Shown here: piece by piece, positions 1 to 7,894 of the stretch
Layout: every line of letters starts with the position of its first letter
Position numbering within the stretch: the stretch's first letter is position 1
From: JAOAFX01 sp049700315
GTDB taxonomy: Bacteria; Hydrothermota; Tepidihabitantia; SM23-42; JAOAFX01
Reading direction: 5' to 3'
DNA: 18,028 bases
Assembly (NCBI GenBank): GCA_049700315.1
Contig: JBNAVN010000047.1
Coordinates: forward strand, 1-18,028
Made by a program: the position numbers and the translations under genes
The notes under the pieces: model-generated
The model's input: only the letters and a program-made list of their open reading frames with translations
What the model was told of the DNA's origin: nothing
The model's database searches: none

Positions 1-876
1 TACATCCTGGAGATTTGGTGAATATCTGCCATCAATCGCTGCCTTTGCCTTTGCCCCAAGTATCAAATATTGGGATGCCCTTGGACCTGCACCCCAGGCA
101 ACATATTTTCTTACAACTTCTGGTGCATTTTCATTCTCAGGTCTTGTCTTCTCAACAAGCAAAACAGTCCTTTCAATGATTTCATCACTAACCGGCACCC
201 GGCGGATCAATTTTTGAAGATTAATAAATTCTTTAGCACCGATCACCTTTTTAAGGTCTGCAGTATATGCTGAGGTCGTTGTTTTTATAATCTCCATTTC
301 TTCTTTTTTGTCGGGGTAGCCGATATTTATAGTGAACATAAATCTATCAAGTTGTGCTTCAGGCAATGGATAAGTTCCTTCCTGCTCAATAGGATTTTGT
401 GTTGCAAGAACGAAAAACGGAACTGGTAAAGAATATGTTTCTCCGGCATAGGTCACTTTATATTCCTGCATTGCCTGTAATAATGCGGATTGTGTTTTTG
501 GTGGTGCACGATTGATTTCATCCGCAAGGATCACATTGGCAAAAATGGGACCTCTAATAAATCTGAAATTTCTTTTTCCTGTAGTTAAATCTTCTTCTAT
601 TACTTCTGTCCCAGTGATATCTGATGGCATTAAATCAGGCGTAAACTGAATTCTATTAAATGATAAATCAACGATCTGGGCAATTGTATTAACAAGCATT
701 GTCTTGGCAAGTCCAGGTACACCTATTATTAGTGAATGTCCATTGCAAAACAAAGATATGAGAACCTGCTCAATTACCTGATGTTGACCAATAATGAGTT
801 TACCAATTTCTCTATAGACTCTGTCAGTATATATGTTCAATTCTTTTATGCTATCCGTTGCATTCTTTTCAGGCAT
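1..876 (-). CDS. MoxR-family AAA+ ATPase, 3' end cut by window edge
   Basis: The first 292 residues are visible; the gene runs off the left edge in an open frame. MoxR proteins are AAA+ ATPases that act as chaperones, often activating von Willebrand factor A-domain partners encoded beside them. The translation has a Walker A motif GVPGLAKT at residues 52-59, Walker B VILADE at 115-120, the family stretch from N122 to E138, sensor region TQNPIEQEGTYPLPEAQLDRF at 159-179, and an arginine-containing GAGPRAS at 263-269. The start is the ATG five bases after the TAG of the upstream UPF0282 gene, so the two are probably co-transcribed. No strong ribosome binding site is present, only a weak GAG. 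DUF58 and vWA partner genes would be expected beyond the left edge, which is inference from the family's usual context. Confidence 0.93.
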   Translation of the reverse strand, partial: MPEKNATDSIKELNIYTDRVYREIGKLIIGQHQVIEQVLISLFCNGHSLIIGVPGLAKTMLVNTIAQIVDLSFNRIQFTPDLMPSDITGTEVIEEDLTTGKRNFRFIRGPIFANVILADEINRAPPKTQSALLQAMQEYKVTYAGETYSLPVPFFVLATQNPIEQEGTYPLPEAQLDRFMFTINIGYPDKKEEMEIIKTTTSAYTADLKKVIGAKEFINLQKLIRRVPVSDEIIERTVLLVEKTRPENENAPEVVRKYVAWGAGPRASQYLILGAKAKAAIDGRYSPNLQDV

Positions 877-881
877 AATTT

Positions 882-1757
882 CTACTCGTAATTATTGACA
901 AAGTGAATTTTGCCATCGTAGAAATCCTTGCGTTTTGCCTCAAGCAGGTCTTCTTCTTCTCCGCGAAACCTTGCTGCAGATTGAATCACCGTACTATCAC
1001 TGATATTCTTAAGATTATCAACGAAACTTTGCCAGTTCAGATCACGGGGAAGATGATGGTCAATAACAAGATACCTAATGTTTGTTTTGTTTATTATTTT
1101 CTTCAAATAATTTCCCGCACTTTCTATATCACTCTTTTTGTAGTAAGTACCAAGCAAGTAAGTTGATGGACCATCAAGAAATACTATTTCTGGCTGATTC
1201 TCAATGATGAAATTTACAGGTTCTTCAGTTAATGGTCCCTGGATATCTGAACTGAAGATAAATTTTGAATCTTCTTCTACCATAACCATTAGAACAAAAC
1301 CAAGGCGGTTGGATAGTCCATGAAAGACCGGCTTGGAAAATTTAAGTTTTGTACCACCAAATTGATAACACATACCATCCGCAATTGTTACATTACGCTT
1401 AAAATCTTCAATCTGAATCAAAAAATGTGACGCACGATGCCTTTGGCTTTCATTTATGTATTCATGTGGATTTTTTATGAATATTTCCTTGTTTTTGTAT
1501 ATTTCAGGCTCATTGGGATTATGGTGGTCATAATGATAATGAGTAATTATTACAATATCTGAAAGCAAGACCCATTTTTTGATGTCGCTCCATAGTTTTC
1601 TGTGACGGTCAATTTCAATCTTGTGCGGTGGCAATGAATAGCGGTCTGGAGATACTGATACACCAGGGTCTATAAATATTTTGACATCTCTGGTTTCAAC
1701 ATAGGTTGCCATACTACGAACCCCAAGAGAATCAAAGGCAACAGGGAGAACTTTCAT
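882..1757 (-). CDS. UPF0282-type metallo-beta-lactamase-fold hydrolase
   Basis: A 291-residue protein with the metallo-beta-lactamase metal-binding signature THYHYDHH at residues 72-79, giving H73, H75, D77 and H78 as expected ligands. A later FSSDIQG and a near-terminal DHHLPRD supply the further Asp and His that such enzymes use. The N-terminus, with LGVRSMATYVET then IDPGVSVSPDRYSLPPHKIE, matches my memory of the UPF0282 family, which is best known from archaea and has no established substrate. Fold and metal dependence are well supported; the reaction is unknown. The gene lies between rpiB and moxR, ends five bases before moxR and likely shares its transcript. Its ATG is preceded by a repeat rather than a Shine-Dalgarno sequence. 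Confidence 0.85.
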   Translation of the reverse strand: MKVLPVAFDSLGVRSMATYVETRDVKIFIDPGVSVSPDRYSLPPHKIEIDRHRKLWSDIKKWVLLSDIVIITHYHYDHHNPNEPEIYKNKEIFIKNPHEYINESQRHRASHFLIQIEDFKRNVTIADGMCYQFGGTKLKFSKPVFHGLSNRLGFVLMVMVEEDSKFIFSSDIQGPLTEEPVNFIIENQPEIVFLDGPSTYLLGTYYKKSDIESAGNYLKKIINKTNIRYLVIDHHLPRDLNWQSFVDNLKNISDSTVIQSAARFRGEEEDLLEAKRKDFYDGKIHFVNNYE

Positions 1758-1834
1758 AACACTGAAGACACTGAATTGTTAACACTGAAACACTGAAACT
1801 TTAGCCTTTTAACCATTTGACTATTTAACCATTT
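1750..1834. repeat. Degenerate intergenic repeat, copy 1 (rpiB to UPF0282 gap)
   Basis: On the plus strand this is a run of ACACTGAA-type units (four copies between 1759 and 1798) followed by AACCATTT-type 8-mers (AACCATTT, GACTATTT, AACCATTT at 1811-1834). Positions 1750-1777 match copy 2 (2269-2296) over 28 bases without mismatch. The block covers the first codons of the UPF0282 gene at one end and the last codons and stop of rpiB at the other. No hairpin or open reading frame of its own is apparent. Confidence 0.85.
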
Positions 1835-2276
1835 CTTTCTTCTCATAGTTCTTTATGATATTCAATCGCCGCCGGTGTCTGCCACCTTCAAATTTTGTAT
1901 TGAAAAAAGTTTCTACTATTGGTCGCCATTGTTTCTTTAGTTTTATTGAACGCGCTGGCAAAACAAGTATATTCGCATCATTATGGGCACGAGCATAATA
2001 GGCAAGTTCTTTATCAGTACATATAGCAGCCCTTATTCCAGAGACTTTGTTTGCGGTTATTGCCATCCCCTGCCCGCTGAAACATATGATTATTCCAAAT
2101 TTGATTTCATTCTTTACTATCGCGTGAGCTACTTTCAAGGCAATTTTGGGATAGTCTGTAGGCTCTTCTGAATGTGTTCCATAATCTTTCACATTGAACT
2201 TGTTTTTTTGAAGATAATCTTTTATCTTATTTTTTAACTTGTATCCCCTGTGGTCTGCACCGATACCGACTTTCAT
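1821..2276 (-). CDS. rpiB: Ribose-5-phosphate isomerase B
   Basis: A 151-residue cytoplasmic enzyme that interconverts ribose 5-phosphate and ribulose 5-phosphate in the non-oxidative pentose phosphate pathway. The RpiB/LacAB signature is clear: GIGADHRGYKLK at the N-terminus, the catalytic-base cysteine at C65 in ICFSGQGMA, ANKVSGIRAA at 75-84, and HNDANIL at 98-104. The phosphate and anion-hole loop reads CFSGQG where most relatives have CGTGIG or CGSGIG, a mild departure. Length is normal for the family. The last codons (MVK, stop) derive from the repeat at 1750-1834, and the start follows another copy of that repeat with no ribosome binding site. An allose-phosphate isomerase activity, shared by some members, cannot be excluded. 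Confidence 0.93.
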   Translation of the reverse strand: MKVGIGADHRGYKLKNKIKDYLQKNKFNVKDYGTHSEEPTDYPKIALKVAHAIVKNEIKFGIIICFSGQGMAITANKVSGIRAAICTDKELAYYARAHNDANILVLPARSIKLKKQWRPIVETFFNTKFEGGRHRRRLNIIKNYEKKEMVK

Positions 2277-2353
2277 AACACTGAAGACACTGAATTAAGA
2301 ACACTGAAACACTGAACTTTTAACCATTTAACCATCTAACCATCCAACCATTT
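2269..2353. repeat. Degenerate intergenic repeat, copy 2 (ilvE to rpiB gap)
   Basis: It has the same layout as copy 1: ACACTGAA-type units at 2279-2316, then a clean tandem array of four 8-mers AACCATTT, AACCATCT, AACCATCC, AACCATTT at 2322-2353. The array overlaps the ilvE stop codon. The other end covers the rpiB start, so rpiB and the UPF0282 gene share an identical leader and identical first eight coding bases. Confidence 0.87.
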
Positions 2354-3275
2354 ATCCAACTTTCGTAAGCCAACCGTGTTTGTCTTCTATCCTGCCTTCA
2401 ATAATATCAAAGAAATATTTCTGTAGTTTTTTGGTGATCGGGCCTGCCTTTCCCTCGCCAATAGTTATCTTGTCAATGCTTCGTATAGGCGTTACCTCCG
2501 CAGCTGAACCAGTAAAGAATACCTCATCAGCAAGATATAAAAATTCTCTGTTTAACATCTCCTGGATAAGTGGTATTCCCAAATCTTTACACAATTGAAT
2601 AACAGTATCGCGTGTTATCCCGGGAAGTATGCAGGCATGTAGCGGTGGTGTATAGACAATACCATTTTTGATAGCAAATATGTTTTCTCCTGATCCTTCA
2701 CTCACATAGCCTGTGTTATCAAGCGCAATCCCTTCAACAAAGCCATATGCAATTGCTTCCATTTTTATCAATTGTGAATTCATATAATTGGCACTGCACT
2801 TTGCCATTGCCGGAAATGTGTTTGGTGCCATTCTATTCCAGGATGATACCATTACATCTATTCCATTTTCCAGGGCATCTGCCCCGAGGTATTTTCCCCA
2901 TTGGAGTGTTGCTATGGCAACACTGACCGGACAGGGAAAGGGATTTACTCCTAATTCGTTGTAACCGCGATATGCAATTGGTCTTATATAAGCGGATTTC
3001 AGTCCATTTTTCTTGATGAGTTCAATGACAACATTATTTATCTGGTCCCTTGTAAAGGGTATTTCCATACGGTAAATCTTTGCTGAATTAAAAAGACGCT
3101 CGGTATGCTCTTTCAAACGAAATATTACCGAACCTTTTTGTGTATCATAACATCTCAAACCTTCAAAAACACCAGTTCCATAATGTATTACATGGGACAA
3201 AATATGTATCTTTGCTTCATCCCACTTAACAAAATTTCCATCCATCCAGATATATTCAGATTTAGGCATTGCCAT
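2352..3275 (-). CDS. ilvE: Branched-chain amino acid aminotransferase
   Basis: A 307-residue class IV (fold type IV) PLP aminotransferase that carries out the last step of valine, leucine and isoleucine synthesis and the first step of their breakdown, with 2-oxoglutarate/glutamate as partner. The N-terminus YIWMDGNFVKWDEAKIHILS and HYGTGVFEGLR are typical of IlvE. K159 in MAKCSANY is the expected PLP-binding lysine, and E193 in EGSGENIF is the expected residue near the pyridine nitrogen. YFFDIIEGRIEDKHGWL at the C-terminus is also typical. The first ATG is chosen because a strong AAGGAGGT site (3281-3288) lies five bases upstream; a second ATG two codons later is spaced less well. A good promoter lies at 3339-3366, so ilvE probably starts its own transcript. 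Confidence 0.95.
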   Translation of the reverse strand: MAMPKSEYIWMDGNFVKWDEAKIHILSHVIHYGTGVFEGLRCYDTQKGSVIFRLKEHTERLFNSAKIYRMEIPFTRDQINNVVIELIKKNGLKSAYIRPIAYRGYNELGVNPFPCPVSVAIATLQWGKYLGADALENGIDVMVSSWNRMAPNTFPAMAKCSANYMNSQLIKMEAIAYGFVEGIALDNTGYVSEGSGENIFAIKNGIVYTPPLHACILPGITRDTVIQLCKDLGIPLIQEMLNREFLYLADEVFFTGSAAEVTPIRSIDKITIGEGKAGPITKKLQKYFFDIIEGRIEDKHGWLTKVG

Positions 3276-3338
3276 AAATAACCTCCTTAGTGTGTTTTGT
3301 AAAAAAAGTTCATTGACACTGACACAGTCTGATTGTTA

Positions 3339-3366
3339 ACTATATTTATTTTTCGGCAAAAGTCAA
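3339..3366 (-). promoter_or_regulatory. Sigma70-type promoter for ilvE
   Basis: On the minus strand TTGACT (3366-3361) and TATAGT (3344-3339) are separated by 16 bases. The -35 hexamer overlaps the glgA stop codon. The expected start of transcription near 3332 leaves a leader of about 57 bases ending in a strong AAGGAGGT site. Confidence 0.65.
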
Positions 3367-4745
3367 GACGATTTAGCAAGCAATCTTTCATAAATATCTT
3401 TATATTGACCTGCTGAACGATTCCAGGAAAAATCATATCTCATACAGTTTTCTGAAAGCCCGGCAAAAATTTCTTCTTTACAATATACATAATAAGCAGA
3501 TTTTAGGGTGTCAATCAGGGCAAGGGGAGAATAGGGTTCAAAAAGAAATCCATTACCTGACAATTTATCGGTATTGAATTGTATTACAGTGTCAGCAAGG
3601 CCACCAGTTCTATGAACGACTGGCACAGTTCCATACCTCAGGCTTATCATCTGTCCAAGACCACAGGGTTCATATTTTGATGGCATCAAGAAGAAATCAC
3701 TACCCGCATAGATTCGATGGGCAAGGGTTTCATCAAATTTGATGTTTATGGAAACCTGCCCGGGATAAGAATTTGCAAATTCTCTAAGTTTCTCATAGTA
3801 ATATTCTTCACCAAAACCCAACAGAACAAGACTATAGTTCATGGAAACAATGTCGTCAAGTATCTTTATCAATATATCAAATCCTTTTTGTCCGGCAATT
3901 CTTGAGACCATTCCAATCAAAGGTTTCTTTGAATCCAGCAATAATTCATTTGTCAGTTCCAATTTATTTTTCTTTTTGCCTATAAAATTATTATATGGTT
4001 CATAAATTTGAGTGTCTGCTTCTGGATTCCAGATTTCATAATCAATTCCATTCAAGATTCCACATAATTTATGTTTATTCTTCTTTAGAATTCCCTCAAG
4101 CCCAAAGCCAAACTCAGGTGTCTGAATCTCTGTTGCATAGGTTGGCGAGACGGTTGTTATCGTATCTGAATACAGAATTCCAGCCTTGAGAAAATTGATA
4201 TCACCATAGAATTCTATCCCTTCGGGAGTGAAATAATCCCACTCAATGTCCAATAGCGCAAATTTGCCCTTTGGGAATCTACCCTGATAACCAAGATTAT
4301 GAATAGTGAAGACTGACTTTGAACCAAGAGCATATCGTTGCATAAACAACGGTATCAATCCTGTTTGCCAGTCATGGCAATGAATGATATCAAAATTCTT
4401 TTTTTGTAGTAAGGCAATGACGGCCCGGGCAAACAAAGTAAAACGTTCAAAGTTATCAGGATAGTCTCCAGAAGGTGTACCATAGAGTCCTTCACGGTTA
4501 AAGTATTCAGGATAATCAACAAAATAGGTGGTTCCATCCTGAAAAACTGATATGTTTTTTCTTCCATTGAATTCTATCCCCAGATCCATCATCTTTTCTG
4601 CCTTGATTCCTTTATACTTTGGCATAATGATTGATGTTTCAACGCCAATTTTCCTTAAATACAAAGGCAACGTTCCACAGACATCAGCAAGCCCACCGGT
4701 TTTCGCGTATGGAACTGCTTCAGATGTTACAAATGCAACCTTCAT
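3363..4745 (-). CDS. glgA: Glycogen/starch synthase (GT5)
   Basis: A 460-residue GT-B glycosyltransferase of family GT5 that adds glucose from ADP-glucose (in some lineages UDP-glucose) to alpha-1,4-glucan chains. The hallmark KTGGLADV begins at K15. Further landmarks are HCHDWQTGL (122-130), TIHNLGYQGRF (147-157), LNGIDYEIWNP (231-241), SRIAGQKGFD (281-290) and the nucleotide-sugar/catalytic region SKYEPCGLGQ (356-365) followed by RTGGLADTV. Length is normal. It lies 70 bases downstream of galT, which suggests a shared sugar-nucleotide theme, galactose entering the glucose-1-phosphate pool and glycogen leaving it; that link is inference. No strong ribosome binding site precedes the ATG. Confidence 0.95.
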   Translation of the reverse strand: MKVAFVTSEAVPYAKTGGLADVCGTLPLYLRKIGVETSIIMPKYKGIKAEKMMDLGIEFNGRKNISVFQDGTTYFVDYPEYFNREGLYGTPSGDYPDNFERFTLFARAVIALLQKKNFDIIHCHDWQTGLIPLFMQRYALGSKSVFTIHNLGYQGRFPKGKFALLDIEWDYFTPEGIEFYGDINFLKAGILYSDTITTVSPTYATEIQTPEFGFGLEGILKKNKHKLCGILNGIDYEIWNPEADTQIYEPYNNFIGKKKNKLELTNELLLDSKKPLIGMVSRIAGQKGFDILIKILDDIVSMNYSLVLLGFGEEYYYEKLREFANSYPGQVSINIKFDETLAHRIYAGSDFFLMPSKYEPCGLGQMISLRYGTVPVVHRTGGLADTVIQFNTDKLSGNGFLFEPYSPLALIDTLKSAYYVYCKEEIFAGLSENCMRYDFSWNRSAGQYKDIYERLLAKSS

Positions 4746-4815
4746 TATATGGCTGAATGGTAATTGACTAAATGGTTAAACACTTCTGGCAATTAGCCCT
4801 TTAATGAGTATAAAA

Positions 4816-5817
4816 TCATATTACGTTCTTCAGGTAATTTGCTGATTCTTCAGGTGCAGTAGGATTAATATAGAAACCTGTCCCCCATTCAAAACCAGCG
4901 ATGCGCGTTAACACAGGAATTATTTCTATGTGGTAGTGATAAAATTCTATCCCTTTTAATGTGATTGGAGTGGTGTGGATAACAAAATTGTAAGGTGGAG
5001 TGTTTAACGCCTTTTTCAGACGCATAAGGCAGTCTTTCAGAATAATCGCAAGATTACTTAGTTCAGTTTCAGTAGTATCCTCAAAATTTGAAATGTGATG
5101 TCGCGGCAGAATCCAGATTTCAAAAGGAAACCGGGGAGCAAAGGGGCATATGGCGATGTAATCATTGTTTTCAGAAACCATTCTTTTACTTGTTCTTGTT
5201 TCCTGGGCGATAATGTCACAGAATATACAGCGGTCCCGGTATTCAAAGTATCTTTTTGCACCGTCCATTTCTTCAATTACCCTTTTAGGAATGATCGGCG
5301 TAGCAATTAGTTGTGAATGACTATGCTCAAGTGATGCACCGGCAATTGCACCGAAATTTTTAAATATCATTACATAGCGCAATCTTGGGTCTTTTTTCAA
5401 ATCCAGTATTCTCCGCTGATAGGTTATGATGAGATGTATAAAAGAATCTTCGCGTAGATCTGCAAGGTCGTATTGATGCTCATTTGTTTCGATTATGACT
5501 TCGTGAGCACCAATGCCATTCATGCGATCATATATGCCTTCACCACGGCGACTCAGGTCGCCTTCTATTCGTAATGCAGGAAATTTATTAGGAATGACCC
5601 TGAGACTCCACCCTGGAGAATTCGGAGGAGTTCCTTCATTTCGTATTGCATAAATTTCTGGCGGTGTTGCATTTTCATTACCGGGGCAAAATGGGCACTC
5701 CTGTGGTGTAATCTTCTTTTGCTCAGGTTCAAATCTAAAATCTTTTGGTCTCTTTGCCCGCTCAGTAGAAATGATAACCCAGCGTCCCAGAACCGGGTCT
5801 TTTCTTAATTCCGGCAT
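4816..5817 (-). CDS. galT: Galactose-1-phosphate uridylyltransferase
   Basis: A 333-residue HIT-superfamily nucleotidyl transferase that exchanges UMP between UDP-glucose and galactose 1-phosphate (Leloir pathway). The N-terminus ELRKDPVLGRWVIIS is diagnostic. A structural zinc site is readable: C41 and C44 in CPFC, H114, and H165 of HSHSQ (165-169). H167 in that motif is the expected nucleophile that carries UMP; the motif is HPHGQ in E. coli. A second CIFC (197-200) and the C-terminal FYHYHIEIIP with FEWGTGFYINP complete the two-domain layout. Some relatives prefer ADP-type substrates, so galactose specificity is likely but unproven. Its ATG shares one base with the TAA of the upstream parvulin gene (TAATG), so translation of the two is probably coupled. 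Confidence 0.93.
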   Translation of the reverse strand: MPELRKDPVLGRWVIISTERAKRPKDFRFEPEQKKITPQECPFCPGNENATPPEIYAIRNEGTPPNSPGWSLRVIPNKFPALRIEGDLSRRGEGIYDRMNGIGAHEVIIETNEHQYDLADLREDSFIHLIITYQRRILDLKKDPRLRYVMIFKNFGAIAGASLEHSHSQLIATPIIPKRVIEEMDGAKRYFEYRDRCIFCDIIAQETRTSKRMVSENNDYIAICPFAPRFPFEIWILPRHHISNFEDTTETELSNLAIILKDCLMRLKKALNTPPYNFVIHTTPITLKGIEFYHYHIEIIPVLTRIAGFEWGTGFYINPTAPEESANYLKNVI

Positions 5818-7844
5818 TATTCCTTTTGTTTGTTTTCAGGCTGTTCTAACTCTTCTCCTTTCTGTTCGGGCTCAGTCTTGATAGGTTCTGGGAGCATAAT
5901 TTTTACATCGGCCTCTTCCCTTATTTTTTTCAGATAATCATCTGCAATCTTGCGTTGTTTTTCCCTTAGCAAATTCATTTCAATTGATGATCTCACTTCT
6001 TCTAATGTCCGATATCTAAGAGGTGAATCGTCGGTTTTTGTTACAAATGTCCAGTTTGAATCGCCAACAAGAAATACCTTACTGAGTTCACCAACCTTCA
6101 ATTTCCATACTACATTTTCAAATTCAACGGGTCTTGTTCCCTTTGTAATTGGTCCAGTATCGCCACCACGGGTTTTTGTGTAGGCAACTGAATTTGCCTT
6201 TGCAAGGGAATCAAACATTGAGAAATCCTCTATTTTTGCTTTCTTGCTGAAAAACGGAATAATTGATTTCTTCTCACCATAATATCTGGCAATTTCTTCA
6301 CGAAGTTTTTGTGCCTGCTCTTTGTTATTGACAACAATTTCACGACACCTTACTGATGCAGGTATTTTCATATCTTCTTTGTGGGCATCATAGTATTGTT
6401 TTACTTCTGTTGAATCTACTGAAGCATTCTGCAGAACAATCTTTGTAAATAGACCCTGCTCAAGCGCTCTCTTCACTGCTTCATTGTATTTAGTAACAAA
6501 GCCATCATTCAAGTAATATTTGTTTCTTTCTGCAACCTCCAATTTCAATTCTTCTTCAATCAACGATTCAAGGACTTTTTCATATTCTTCTGGCTTAGAG
6601 ACATCCAAACGGGCAAAAATCGGCTGGGATGCATTTTTCAATTCTACATCTCTAAAAGTTATCGGTCTATCATTTACATATGCTACAATTCTTGTATCGG
6701 ATCTCTGGTCTGGGTCAGTTATAATACTGTCCTTGAAGATTTTGATTATGGCTCTTGATTTCAGATTTTGTAAGAATTTTTCTTCAATTTTTTGTGTTTT
6801 TTCAGCGCGCACTGCCGCTTCCACCTGTGCTTTAACTTCATCAAATGTTCGGAAGCGCTCTGGTTTTCTGTCGTATACCATATACAAGCCAAATTTGTTA
6901 TCAGATTTTACAATGTCTGAAATAGTATTCAGCTTCACACTGAACAATAAATCTTCTATTTCTTTCGGTTTTGTTCCTGGAATCACAATACCCATTTCGC
7001 CTCCACCATGTTTGGTCGGTGCGGTGGAATAGAGTTTAGCGAGTGTATCAAAACTTGTTTGGTCTTTGAGCAGGGAATCGCGGATGAAATAAGCGAGGCT
7101 TTCAGACTCTACAACAATTTCCTTCCCCCTTATTTCTTTTGACAACTTGTAATTGTTCTTATTTTTTTGATAATAACTGCGTACTTCTTTATCTGTGGGA
7201 TCTGCCTTTGCCACTACATTCACTGCCCTGACTTCGTCAAGTAAGATTGTAGTTCTTGATTGCTTAATGATATCCTTGTATTCCTTCATTGCTTTGACAT
7301 TGCTTTTCAACCCCTGAACAAAAAGCAGTCTTTCCAAAACCATCTGGTCCAATACTGATCTTTCATCCCTTTTTCCAAAAGGCGACTGTTTAGCGATCTG
7401 CTCATCAAGTTCTATCCGCGTGATTCTGTAGCCATCAATGAGGGCAACAGTATCCTGGTAGTTTTTCTTGAAACACCTTTCAACACCAGTAAGAGAAAAG
7501 GAATCCAAAGGTGGTTTGCGATAACGAGTTGCAACAATTTCATATGCCTTTGCAGCGTCTAAATAGTCTTCAAGTGTCTCAAGCACCAGACCTAAACGAT
7601 AATATACCCATCCATCCGTCTGGGCGTATTTATCTAAAATCTCCTGATAAACTTGTTTTGCTTTAACTGGTTCATCAAGTTTATCATAATATAGGTCCCC
7701 AAGTTCTAAATACCACATATAACCAGGGGCTTCATTGATCATCTTTTTGCAATACTCTGCCGCAGATTCATAATCTTCTCTCATCAGCATATTGATGTAA
7801 TCCTGCGGCAAAACACCAATTAGAAGCCCTAAAACTATAATCAT
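5817..7844 (-). CDS. TPR and double-parvulin peptidyl-prolyl isomerase, probably exported
   Basis: A 675-residue protein. A very short hydrophobic N-terminus (residues 2-12, without the usual lysine or arginine) may be a minimal signal peptide. TPR-like helices follow at about 17-110, then SurA/PrsA-like helical segments. Two parvulin domains lie at about 237-330 and 497-605; both keep the GGG/GGD-x-G loop (GGGEMG at 280-285, GGDTGP at 560-565) and the following LLF/VVW and KxxxxSxxF patterns. The tail from about 650 is rich in Glu, Pro and Lys. SurA/PrsA relatives fold exported proteins in the periplasm or outer envelope. The start is fixed by GAAAGGAGG ending five bases upstream and by a good promoter at 7866-7894. 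It is coupled to galT by a one-base stop/start overlap, with no obvious functional link. Confidence 0.88.
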   Translation of the reverse strand: MIIVLGLLIGVLPQDYINMLMREDYESAAEYCKKMINEAPGYMWYLELGDLYYDKLDEPVKAKQVYQEILDKYAQTDGWVYYRLGLVLETLEDYLDAAKAYEIVATRYRKPPLDSFSLTGVERCFKKNYQDTVALIDGYRITRIELDEQIAKQSPFGKRDERSVLDQMVLERLLFVQGLKSNVKAMKEYKDIIKQSRTTILLDEVRAVNVVAKADPTDKEVRSYYQKNKNNYKLSKEIRGKEIVVESESLAYFIRDSLLKDQTSFDTLAKLYSTAPTKHGGGEMGIVIPGTKPKEIEDLLFSVKLNTISDIVKSDNKFGLYMVYDRKPERFRTFDEVKAQVEAAVRAEKTQKIEEKFLQNLKSRAIIKIFKDSIITDPDQRSDTRIVAYVNDRPITFRDVELKNASQPIFARLDVSKPEEYEKVLESLIEEELKLEVAERNKYYLNDGFVTKYNEAVKRALEQGLFTKIVLQNASVDSTEVKQYYDAHKEDMKIPASVRCREIVVNNKEQAQKLREEIARYYGEKKSIIPFFSKKAKIEDFSMFDSLAKANSVAYTKTRGGDTGPITKGTRPVEFENVVWKLKVGELSKVFLVGDSNWTFVTKTDDSPLRYRTLEEVRSSIEMNLLREKQRKIADDYLKKIREEADVKIMLPEPIKTEPEQKGEELEQPENKQKE

Positions 7845-7865
7845 TTAGCCTCCTTTCAGGTATGG

Positions 7866-7894
7866 ATTATATCCAATTTAAGGCGATAAGTCAA
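7866..7894 (-). promoter_or_regulatory. Sigma70-type promoter for the parvulin-galT operon
   Basis: On the minus strand TTGACT (7894-7889), 17 bases, then a perfect TATAAT (7871-7866). The -35 box lies inside the end of the upstream aminotransferase-like gene. The predicted start near 7859 gives a leader of about 15 bases containing a strong AAAGGAGG site. Confidence 0.75.

Noticed and set aside
1758..1834. CRISPR array
   Set aside because: The units are 8-9 bases, contiguous and degenerate, without unique spacers of regular size.
6520..7032. 170-residue plus-strand open frame
   Set aside because: It is the antisense shadow of the parvulin gene, which has clear domains, a promoter and a ribosome binding site.
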